Shown: positions 1 through 4,696 of the stretch, piece by piece
Position numbering within the stretch: position 1 is the first letter of the stretch
Layout of the letters: each line of letters begins with the position of its first letter
Assembly: GCA_031277445.1 (NCBI GenBank)
Contig: JAITMH010000020.1
Location: forward strand, 1 to 5,406
Direction of reading: 5' to 3'
DNA: 5,406 nt
From: Burkholderiales bacterium
Lineage (GTDB): Bacteria; Pseudomonadota; Gammaproteobacteria; Burkholderiales; Casimicrobiaceae
Notes under the pieces: generated by a model
The model's input: the letters and a program-made list of their open reading frames with translations, nothing else
Told to the model about the DNA's origin: nothing
Databases searched by the model: none
Translations under genes and position numbers: made by a program

Positions 1-441
1 CAGTTCCATCTCTTGCGCCGTATGGACTTCCACGAACGGTTCCATCCCCAGCTCCAATGTTTTTTCGTAGAGCGCCTTCAGGTTTTTTTCGTCCGTCATC
101 GCACAAATCAACAAGACCGCCGCTGCGTCAAGTTCTGCCGTTTCTAAAAGTTGTTCTTCGTTTGTAATAAAATCTTTTCTGAGTACCGGCACATTCGCGG
201 CCTGCACAATAGCTTTCAGCAACTCGGTGCTGCCGCCGAAGCGTTCCCGTTCGGTCACGACCGACAGCACAGGCGCACCACAGCGAACGAGAAATTTCGC
301 CGTCTCCACGGGGTCACGCCCACGCAACAGGTCGCCCTCTTTCGGCGAAATACATTTGATGTCGGGTATTACGGCGACACGTCCACGCTCGTTTTCGGCA
401 ACAATCGCGGAGGAAAATCGCGCTGAAATACTGCCGCTCAT
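1..441 (-). CDS. trpC: Indole-3-glycerol-phosphate synthase (TrpC), N-terminal part, cut by the window edge
   Basis: TrpC closes the indole ring: it converts carboxyphenylaminodeoxyribulose phosphate to indole-3-glycerol phosphate in cytosolic tryptophan synthesis. The frame is open for 147 codons from ATG (441-439) to the left edge; the C-terminal ~40% of the barrel is outside. Recognisable (beta/alpha)8-barrel motifs are PDIKCISPKEG (residues 26-36), APVLSVVTE (56-64), VPVLRKDFI (84-92) and FVEVH (136-140). By alignment from memory with the Sulfolobus enzyme, K29, K89 and E138 match catalytic K53, K110 and E159, while D27 stands where E51 is usual. Only about 25 residues precede the first strand, where most family members have 45 or more. 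The start overlaps the trpD stop (ATGA, 438-441) and has no clear Shine-Dalgarno sequence, which suggests translational coupling. The family is certain; the short N-terminus and E-to-D change point to a divergent subgroup. Confidence 0.93.
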   Translation of the reverse strand, partial: MSGSISARFSSAIVAENERGRVAVIPDIKCISPKEGDLLRGRDPVETAKFLVRCGAPVLSVVTERERFGGSTELLKAIVQAANVPVLRKDFITNEEQLLETAELDAAAVLLICAMTDEKNLKALYEKTLELGMEPFVEVHTAQEMEL

Positions 442-1475
442 ATGGATTTGCCAAAGCTGTTGGACATGTCTCTCAATTCTCGCAGTTTTTTTGCCGCCGC
501 ACCGTTGTCGATCAACTCACCGGCGAGATTAATCCCTGTCCGGAAATCATCGGCTTTACCACCAACGATTAACGCGCCGGATGCGTTCAAGATGATGGCG
601 TCGCGTCGTGCGCCCGTAATCTTCCCCGAAAAAACACCATTGATCGTTTCGGCGTTAACTTCGGGCGTACCGGCTTTGATGTCTGAGAGAACGCATCGGG
701 TAAGGCCAAAATCCTCCGGTTCAATCTCAAATGTGGTAATTTCATCGTTTTTCAGGTAGTTGATCCGTGTTTTTCCCAGCAGCGAGATTTCATCCAAACC
801 ATCCAGACCGTGAACAAACATCGCGTTTGTATAATTCATCTCTTTCGCTACATACGCAACGGTGTCAAGCAACTCCGGCTTATAGACGCCGAGAAGATGT
901 CTCTGAGCAAAAGCAGGATTGATCAACGGCCCGATAATGGAATAGAAAATCGTTTTGATACCCAAATCCTGTTCCGGCGGAAGCACTTTTCCCATCACGG
1001 GATGAAAGAGCGGCGCATAGAGAAACGCGACGCCGATTTCTTCGATCATCCTTTCCACCTCGCACGGCTGCAAATGGATATTGACGCCGAGCGCTTCAAG
1101 CACGTCCGCGCTACCGGAAAGGCTGGCGATGGATCGACTGCCGTGCTTGGCAACGGAAATGCCCGCTGCGGCAGCAACCACCGCCGTCGCCGTCGAAATA
1201 TTGAATGTGGAAAGTCCGCCGCCCGTGCCGCAGGTATCCATCATTTCTCCTGCAACTTTTGGCCTCAAGGGAACGCAGTTGTCCCTCATGGCTTTTGCGA
1301 TATACGCGATCTCTTTCAACGACGCGCCTTTCATCAACAAAGCGACCTGAAAACCCGCGATCTGAATATCGCTGATGGTTCCTTTATTGATGGCGGCAAT
1401 CAGCTCGGAAACCTCCGCCTCCGTCAGTTCCTGGTGGGACGTTATTTTTCCCAGAATTTTCTTATATAAGACCAC
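438..1475 (-). CDS. trpD: Anthranilate phosphoribosyltransferase (TrpD), divergent form
   Basis: TrpD transfers the phosphoribosyl group of PRPP to anthranilate, the second step of tryptophan synthesis. The protein is 345 residues from a GTG start at 1475, normal for the family; the frame is open up to an ATG at 1514, but AAGGAG (1485-1480) lies 4 bases before the GTG and the family N-terminus fits there. The N-terminal helical domain (about 1-70) is followed by the PRPP-binding segment DTCGTGGG (80-87), STFNISTA (89-96), KHGSRS (110-115), SGSADVLEALG (120-130), LGIKTIFYSIIGPLINP (171-187) and the metal-binding DE pair in GLDEIS (226-231). Compared with the usual GTGGD, KHGNRS and LGxRTxFNxxGPL, three substrate-contacting positions differ: G87 for D, S113 for N, K174 for R. 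It is the first gene of a trpD-trpC pair. The genomic coupling supports a role in tryptophan synthesis despite these changes. Confidence 0.93.
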   Translation of the reverse strand: MVLYKKILGKITSHQELTEAEVSELIAAINKGTISDIQIAGFQVALLMKGASLKEIAYIAKAMRDNCVPLRPKVAGEMMDTCGTGGGLSTFNISTATAVVAAAAGISVAKHGSRSIASLSGSADVLEALGVNIHLQPCEVERMIEEIGVAFLYAPLFHPVMGKVLPPEQDLGIKTIFYSIIGPLINPAFAQRHLLGVYKPELLDTVAYVAKEMNYTNAMFVHGLDGLDEISLLGKTRINYLKNDEITTFEIEPEDFGLTRCVLSDIKAGTPEVNAETINGVFSGKITGARRDAIILNASGALIVGGKADDFRTGINLAGELIDNGAAAKKLRELRDMSNSFGKSI

Positions 1476-1733
1476 TTCACTCCTTAACCGCCCGACCTGG
1501 CCGGCACAACGCATCGCTCAATTCCGTCAAGAACCATCGGGAATTGGCATGTTCGGAACCGCCGGATGTCTTCCAGCGCGTATAAAATTGATCATGCCAC
1601 CGCTTATTCATTCCTGGCGGCGCAGAGATAATACAGGGTAATGGCAGGGAATAACAGGAAAAAAGACAAAAAACTGCTCTAAAGTGAGGCCATTCGTGAA
1701 CAGATAACACGGCAACAATCGCGCCGGTTCCGG
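1476..1733. other. Spacer between trpD and the tRNA-Pro gene; probable trp promoter/leader region
   Basis: No well-supported gene is seen here. On the minus strand a TATTAT box (1633-1628) could serve as a -10 for trpD, but no good -35 accompanies it. Two A6 tracts on the plus strand (1659-1664 and 1668-1673) lie 9 bases apart, which could give bent or UP-like DNA upstream. A 44-codon ORF (1611-1477, minus) has three Trp codons and stops one base before the trpD start. A 7-base inverted repeat, CAATTCC (1519-1525) and GGAATTG (1540-1546), lies inside it. No U-run follows that repeat, so it is not a standard attenuator. Confidence 0.4.
1480..1485 (-). promoter_or_regulatory. Shine-Dalgarno sequence that fixes the GTG start of trpD
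   Basis: Read on the minus strand, AAGGAG ends 4 bases before GTG (1475-1473). The ATG 13 codons further upstream (1514) has no comparable site, and its extra residues do not resemble the TrpD N-terminus. This decides the start in favour of GTG. Confidence 0.7.
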
Positions 1734-1739
1734 TATAAT
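1734..1739 (+). promoter_or_regulatory. -10 box of the tRNA-Pro promoter
   Basis: A perfect TATAAT lies 16 bases before the first tRNA base, leaving room for a short 5' leader of about 10 bases to be removed by RNase P. The sequence 17 bases upstream (1711-1716, GGCAAC) is a poor -35 match, so the -35 element is weak or absent. Confidence 0.55.
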
Positions 1740-1755
1740 GTTAGATTCTCTCGGT

Positions 1756-1832
1756 CGGGGCGTAGCGCAGCCTGGTAGCGCACCTGCATGGGGTGCAGGG
1801 GGTCGGAAGTTCGAATCTTCTCGCCCCGACCA
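1756..1832 (+). tRNA. tRNA-Pro(GGG), 77 nt with encoded CCA
   Basis: The acceptor arms CGGGGCG (1756-1762) and CGCCCCG (1822-1828) pair perfectly and are followed by A73 and an encoded CCA (1830-1832). The D arm has GCGC/GCGC stems. The anticodon stem is CCTGC/GCAGG (1783-1787, 1795-1799) around the loop ATGGGGT, giving anticodon GGG (1790-1792) with G37. The T arm is GGAAG, loop TTCGAAT, CTTCT, with one G-U pair. The C1-G72 pair and A73 are typical identity features of bacterial tRNA-Pro, and the whole molecule closely resembles the E. coli one. It reads CCC and CCU proline codons. The gene is convergent with the SWIM-protein gene, whose stop codon lies 18 bases downstream. No hairpin terminator is seen, only a T5 stretch at 1854-1858. 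The 3' end of the tRNA is not repeated elsewhere in the window, so nothing marks an integrated element here. Confidence 0.97.
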
Positions 1833-1849
1833 CTCCAATACTTCAAAAA

Positions 1850-2986
1850 TCACTTTTTCTGTGCTTCGATGGGTGGTGTCCGCCCTACCTTGCTCGCGGA
1901 CTTGGGCGTCTGTGTTTTTTTCACTTTCACGGTTGCAACCTTGGCAACGGGCTTCCGACCCGCAGGCAACTTGGACGCAGCCGTGGTTTTCATGGCGCCT
2001 TTTTTCGCAGCGTCAGTCACAACGGACGTGTTCATCTGTTTTGGCTTGGCGCTCTTCTTCGCGGATACTTTTTTCGCGCCTGACTTCTTTACCTTTGGCA
2101 GTGCGGGCTCGGTTGCAGTAACGGTTTTCACTGCACTCTTTTTCAAAGAGGTGACCAATACGGATGCACCCGCCACCTTCTTCTTGGCGAGCTTCTTCGC
2201 AGGTACTTTTTTTGCCACCATCTTCTTTGCCACCTTCTTTTTCACCACCGGCTTTATTACCTTCGGCGACGCGCTTTCGATAGCCAAACCAAACAAAGCA
2301 GCCACATCGGCGTCGGCGAGAACACGTTCACTGTCGGCGGCCACTTCAGTGATCGACAGGTCGGTACCAGCGGAAACAAGTTCGCCGCGATCGACCCCAC
2401 GCAACGTGAACAGCAGATCCGGCTCGTGATCGAGCCGGGCACCGACGCCGTAAAGCGTAGCAGCGACATGCTTGCACATCTCAGCCCAATCAGGACAGGA
2501 GCACGACATCTTGATTTCTCTGGGCGCCGGAAACAATCCATCGTCCGGGCGGCAAACACGCTCCATTACGTTTTTGGAGAGCTTGCCTTGCAACAGTTCG
2601 ACGATGGAACCGACCGAGCCAGAGCAGTCCGCGCAAATCGCTTTCCAGCGCTTCGGCGAAGCAACGTCAATGCTGATCTCGACCCGATAAACCTCCGAAC
2701 CGCTGACCAGCGCCTTCACTTTCCCGCGCTCCAATTGCAAATCAATCACCAGACCACCGTTGACATAGGAGCGCCCACGCGGCAACCGATTGTCGAAATC
2801 GGAATAGCGTTCCAGATTGTCGCACCAGGCTTTGCCCCAGAAACTCTTGGCGATTTTTCGCCCTCCAGTGACAACAGGCGAAAGGACACGCCCCTGCTTC
2901 TTCAGCCTGGCTGCCTGCTTGTCCGCCTTGGCGCGCCGCTGCGCGACCGAGATATAGGGAGGAAATCCCCATCCCCAATAACTCAT
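1850..2986 (-). CDS. SWIM zinc-finger protein with lysine-rich histone-H1-like C-terminal tail
   Basis: The 378-residue protein has three parts. Residues 1-110 hold the conserved N-terminus of bacterial SWIM proteins that accompany SNF2 helicases ([11 protein letters not shown] at 49-59, [12 protein letters not shown] at 67-78, a [10 protein letters not shown] strand at 95-104). The SWIM zinc site CxCx6CxH is at C162, C164, C171 and H173, and SWIM domains are thought to bind DNA or protein. Residues 241-378 form a low-complexity tail with 39 lysines, only three acidic residues and seven AKK triplets, like bacterial H1-like proteins; it probably binds DNA without sequence preference. No signal peptide or membrane segment is seen, so it should be cytosolic. 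The start is supported by a GGGGAG sequence just upstream and the family N-terminus. A SNF2 helicase gene lies upstream on the same strand but is separated by two toxin-antitoxin modules. The precise role of this family is unknown; an accessory role for the helicase is inferred from gene neighbourhood. Confidence 0.88.
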   Translation of the reverse strand: MSYWGWGFPPYISVAQRRAKADKQAARLKKQGRVLSPVVTGGRKIAKSFWGKAWCDNLERYSDFDNRLPRGRSYVNGGLVIDLQLERGKVKALVSGSEVYRVEISIDVASPKRWKAICADCSGSVGSIVELLQGKLSKNVMERVCRPDDGLFPAPREIKMSCSCPDWAEMCKHVAATLYGVGARLDHEPDLLFTLRGVDRGELVSAGTDLSITEVAADSERVLADADVAALFGLAIESASPKVIKPVVKKKVAKKMVAKKVPAKKLAKKKVAGASVLVTSLKKSAVKTVTATEPALPKVKKSGAKKVSAKKSAKPKQMNTSVVTDAAKKGAMKTTAASKLPAGRKPVAKVATVKVKKTQTPKSASKVGRTPPIEAQKK

Positions 2987-3057
2987 GCGACTCCCCTGGC
3001 GCTACGCGCCGTTCCCCCAAGGGGGAACTCGCACTTGAGGCGGCTCGGCGCGTTCAT
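2983..3057 (-). CDS. Possible 24-residue leader peptide before the SWIM-protein gene
   Basis: An ATG (3057-3055) follows AAGGAG (3067-3062) by 4 bases and opens 24 codons starting MNAPSRLKCEFPLGG. The TGA stop (2985-2983) overlaps the SWIM-gene ATG as ATGA, so the reading could couple translation of the two. Against a real gene: most of the ORF is made of a GC-rich segment with two inverted repeats, which looks like repeat DNA, and I recognise no family. The ribosome binding site is better than that of the SWIM gene itself. Coupling, or a decayed former N-terminus, are both possible. Confidence 0.35.
   Translation of the reverse strand: MNAPSRLKCEFPLGGTARSARGVA
2998..3028. repeat. Two adjacent inverted repeats before the SWIM gene
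   Basis: GGCGC TAC GCGCC (2998-3010) is directly followed by GTTCCCCC AA GGGGGAAC (3011-3028), both perfect. In RNA they would form two back-to-back hairpins ending 12 bases upstream of the SWIM start codon, close to its ribosome binding site. No U-run follows, so this is not a standard terminator. The form resembles dispersed GC-rich palindromic repeats of betaproteobacterial genomes, but only this copy is in the window. Confidence 0.6.
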
Positions 3058-3099
3058 GGTTCTCCTTCGCAGATCAGAGTTGCCGAAGGCCTTCTCAGA

Positions 3100-3516
3100 C
3101 TACGAAGGCTTCACAATCGCTGGTGCCAATCCCAACTGCTTGGCACGCCGCCCGAACTTTTTATCATCGAACGATGCGACGCTGGCGCAAGACTTGTAAC
3201 TGGCGTGATGCAACGCATCGGCAAAGTCAAGCCCCGCCTGACAGTTCGACAAAGCCTGTTCGACCGATGCGCGGTCTTCGAACCTGATATGCGCCTGTAC
3301 GAGCAGATGTTGAATGACTGAGGCCACCTGAACCGGAGTGAAGCCGTAATACCCACGCATCACCCACTCCAGTTCAAGAATCACCGACTTGCTCACCATC
3401 AGTGGCTGCCCCGACTCAATCAGGCGCCGGGCGGCCAATCGCTGCCGCTGCGCTTCTTTGTCCGCATCGTCATCGATGTAGTACCGTGCGAGAATGTTCG
3501 TATCAAGGCCGATCAT
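3100..3516 (-). CDS. vapC: PIN-domain toxin of a type II toxin-antitoxin module (VapC family), module 2
   Basis: The 138-residue PIN-domain protein is a predicted Mg-dependent ribonuclease; VapC toxins typically cleave tRNA or rRNA and stop translation. The acidic site is visible as D5 (GLDTNIL), E48 (VILELEWV), D100 (DFADALHHA) and D117/D118 (ASFDDKKF). The ATG at 3516 lies 14 bases inside the 3' end of the upstream antitoxin gene, a usual arrangement for such pairs. There is no clear Shine-Dalgarno sequence, so translation is probably coupled. The open frame continues upstream to 3789, but there it only shadows the antitoxin gene and does not look like PIN sequence. All catalytic positions are present, so the toxin appears intact. 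The RNA target cannot be told from sequence. Confidence 0.92.
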   Translation of the reverse strand: MIGLDTNILARYYIDDDADKEAQRQRLAARRLIESGQPLMVSKSVILELEWVMRGYYGFTPVQVASVIQHLLVQAHIRFEDRASVEQALSNCQAGLDFADALHHASYKSCASVASFDDKKFGRRAKQLGLAPAIVKPS

Positions 3517-3751
3517 CGCTTTTGAGCAGAGTGGTGGCCGCGTCGAAGTCTGCCGCGACAGTTGCACGCGAGCTCTTGAGCAGGCCGAAACCGCTGCCTG
3601 CCTCGCCGGACGGTGAGCTTTTGACGCGCATTTCGGCATGGTCGCTGACCAGCAAAAACTCAATGCGGGTGCCCTGCCGAATGCCCAATTGCTGCCGAAG
3701 TTCCTTCGGGATGGTGACCTGCCCTTTGCTGGTAACTGCCGTGGCTTCCAT
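3503..3751 (-). CDS. vapB: AbrB/SpoVT-fold antitoxin (VapB type), module 2
   Basis: The 82-residue protein begins with the swapped-hairpin DNA-binding signature [19 protein letters not shown] (residues 6-24), found in AbrB, MazE and VapB antitoxins. Its C-terminal half (about 47-82) should wrap around the partner toxin and block its active site. The start codon at 3751 follows GGAGG (3760-3756) by 4 bases. The gene overlaps the PIN toxin gene by 14 bases. A 13-base palindrome upstream is a candidate operator, in keeping with the autorepression usual for these modules. Beyond the DNA-binding signature it shares little with the antitoxin of module 1, so the two modules are not a recent duplication. 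Confidence 0.9.
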   Translation of the reverse strand: MEATAVTSKGQVTIPKELRQQLGIRQGTRIEFLLVSDHAEMRVKSSPSGEAGSGFGLLKSSRATVAADFDAATTLLKSDDRP

Positions 3752-3768
3752 GACGCCTCCGTGGTTGC

Positions 3769-3781
3769 ATTACCTGGTAAT
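3769..3781. promoter_or_regulatory. Palindromic operator candidate of toxin-antitoxin module 2
   Basis: ATTACC T GGTAAT is a perfect inverted repeat around one base. It lies between the proposed -10 box and the ribosome binding site of the antitoxin gene, where a bound AbrB-type dimer or VapBC complex would block transcription. Confidence 0.55.
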
Positions 3782-3809
3782 ACTAACATGCAGGCGCGGT
3801 AAATAGCAA
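3780..3809 (-). promoter_or_regulatory. Sigma70-type promoter candidate for module 2
   Basis: On the minus strand TTGCTA (3809-3804) and TAGTAT (3785-3780) are separated by 18 bases, and the -10 is preceded by TGT, an extended -10 feature. Each hexamer matches the consensus at four of six positions. The operator palindrome overlaps the downstream end of the -10 and the predicted start of transcription. Confidence 0.45.
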
Positions 3810-3859
3810 GGTAGCGTCTTGTCCAACGACAAATGAGCCTGAACGGTGTTCTGTAGGTC

Positions 3860-3873
3860 GATCATTGATGATC
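3860..3873. repeat. Inverted repeat GATCAT-TG-ATGATC between the two modules
   Basis: Two perfect 6-base arms flank a 2-base centre, in the otherwise empty 172-base gap between the module 1 toxin and the module 2 antitoxin. No T-run follows on either strand, so it is not a standard terminator. It lies about 50 bases upstream of the proposed -35 of module 2 and could be a protein site; its role is unknown. Confidence 0.4.
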
Positions 3874-3923
3874 AGGATCAACTGCCGCAGAAAACGAAGG
3901 ACAGGCACAAGAGAGAGGCGTGT

Positions 3924-4340
3924 TCATTGTGGCGGCTCAAGGTTCGGTGTAATCAATCTTACCGTCGGGAAATAGTTGCGGTAGCGCCGTGCATCGCGGG
4001 TAAGGATGTCCCAACTTTGCACGGCGGCGTGTGCACCGATGAAGAAATCGGGCAGCACATTGGATTTGTTGCCGCCTTCGCGCCGGTACTTGAGAAAGGC
4101 ACGTCCAGCGAGGAACAGCGCCGGGCGCGGCAGTTCCTGCACGATCAAGCCCATGCCCTCGATGGCGGAATTCAGTGCCTCTACGGAATCGAAGGCCAGC
4201 GACAGTTCGGCGTAGATCACCGGGTTGATAACCAGATCATGCGCCTGCGACTGGGTACGCAACTGACAAAGCGACCAGTCAACCCAAGCAGGATCGTTTT
4301 CCAGCACATCCAGCAAGACGTTGGTATCTACGAGAACCAT
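3924..4340 (-). CDS. vapC: PIN-domain toxin of a type II toxin-antitoxin module (VapC family), module 1
   Basis: The 138-residue protein is a PIN-domain ribonuclease of VapC type. The acidic cluster is D5 (LVDTNVLLD), E45 (VIYAELSLAF), D98 (LPDFFIGAHA) and D116 (LTRDARRY), with the closing RRYRNYFP segment (118-125) typical of this branch. The ATG at 4340 lies 8 bases after the stop of its antitoxin gene. No strong Shine-Dalgarno sequence lies in that gap, so reinitiation from the antitoxin gene is likely. The catalytic set is complete. Apart from the shared fold it differs from the toxin of module 2 and belongs to another VapC subgroup. A further 172 bases without a gene follow. Confidence 0.94.
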   Translation of the reverse strand: MVLVDTNVLLDVLENDPAWVDWSLCQLRTQSQAHDLVINPVIYAELSLAFDSVEALNSAIEGMGLIVQELPRPALFLAGRAFLKYRREGGNKSNVLPDFFIGAHAAVQSWDILTRDARRYRNYFPTVRLITPNLEPPQ

Positions 4341-4348
4341 CGAGGAAT

Positions 4349-4603
4349 TCAGCCTGCGCCGCGCAGCAAAGCCATCAATTCATCGGTGCGCCATTTTACC
4401 TGCGCCTTGCCGCGTGCTGCTTCAAAACGATCGCGCTTAGAGCCATGTGCCTTGCGGATAGTACGGCTGCCTGCTTTGTGAACCACGATCTGGCCTTCTT
4501 GATTGACGCCGAACTCTACGCCATCGCCAGGCACGAGGCGCAAGGCATCGCGTACCTTCTTCGGAATGGTGACTTGACCTTTGATGGTCATGGTGGTTGC
4601 CAT
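4349..4603 (-). CDS. vapB: AbrB/SpoVT-fold antitoxin (VapB type), module 1
   Basis: The 84-residue protein starts with [20 protein letters not shown] (residues 4-23), the DNA-binding swapped hairpin of AbrB/MazE/VapB proteins, followed by GDGVEFGV and a basic, flexible C-terminal part that should bind the toxin. The ATG at 4603 follows AAAGGAG (4616-4610) by 6 bases. An in-frame ATG at 4660 was not chosen because the candidate promoter lies between the two and the extra residues are not part of the fold. The gene is the first of a two-gene unit with the PIN toxin 8 bases downstream. It is expected to repress its own promoter, but I see no clear palindrome there. Confidence 0.92.
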   Translation of the reverse strand: MATTMTIKGQVTIPKKVRDALRLVPGDGVEFGVNQEGQIVVHKAGSRTIRKAHGSKRDRFEAARGKAQVKWRTDELMALLRGAG

Positions 4604-4609
4604 TGACAA

Positions 4610-4616
4610 CTCCTTT
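4610..4616 (-). promoter_or_regulatory. Shine-Dalgarno sequence that fixes the start of the module 1 antitoxin
   Basis: AAAGGAG on the minus strand, 6 bases before ATG 4603-4601. It decides against the in-frame ATG at 4660. Confidence 0.75.
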
Positions 4617-4634
4617 GGTAAAACCTGATGTGGA

Positions 4635-4662
4635 ATTGTATTACTTTTTTCCTGACGCACAA
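4635..4662 (-). promoter_or_regulatory. Sigma70-type promoter candidate for module 1
   Basis: On the minus strand TTGTGC (4662-4657) and TACAAT (4640-4635) are spaced by 16 bases, with an A6 run in the spacer. The -10 matches five of six consensus positions, the -35 only three. Transcription would start near 4628, about 25 bases before the antitoxin ATG. This gives the module a promoter separate from the helicase gene. Confidence 0.5.
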
Positions 4663-4696
4663 AACTCGCTCACTCATCCCGAAGAGCGCATTCCTT

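Noticed and set aside
810..1469. Plus-strand ORF of 219 codons
   Set aside because: It lies fully antisense to trpD, which has clear family motifs; the ORF has none.
1756..1832. tRNA-Pro as integration site of a genomic island
   Set aside because: No integrase gene and no repeated copy of the tRNA 3' end are found in the window.
1608..1853. 81-codon minus-strand ORF across the tRNA gene
   Set aside because: Its middle part is the antisense translation of tRNA-Pro, a common false gene call; no start signal or family match is seen.
1788..2429. Plus-strand ORF of 213 codons rich in Phe, Ala and Thr
   Set aside because: It is the antisense reading of the lysine-rich tail of the SWIM gene and starts within the tRNA.
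3089..3109. Inverted repeat GCCTTC/GAAGGC with a 9-base loop at the module 2 toxin stop as a terminator
   Set aside because: No U-run follows on the minus strand and the stem is only 6 base pairs, so a terminator is not supported.
3517..3789. Upstream extension of the module 2 PIN toxin frame to an ATG at 3789
   Set aside because: The extra residues are a shadow of the antitoxin gene in another frame; the PIN fold starts at MIGLDTN (3516).
4604..4660. Longer start of the module 1 antitoxin at 4660
   Set aside because: The region holds the candidate promoter, and the ATG at 4603 has a well-spaced AAAGGAG and matches the family N-terminus.
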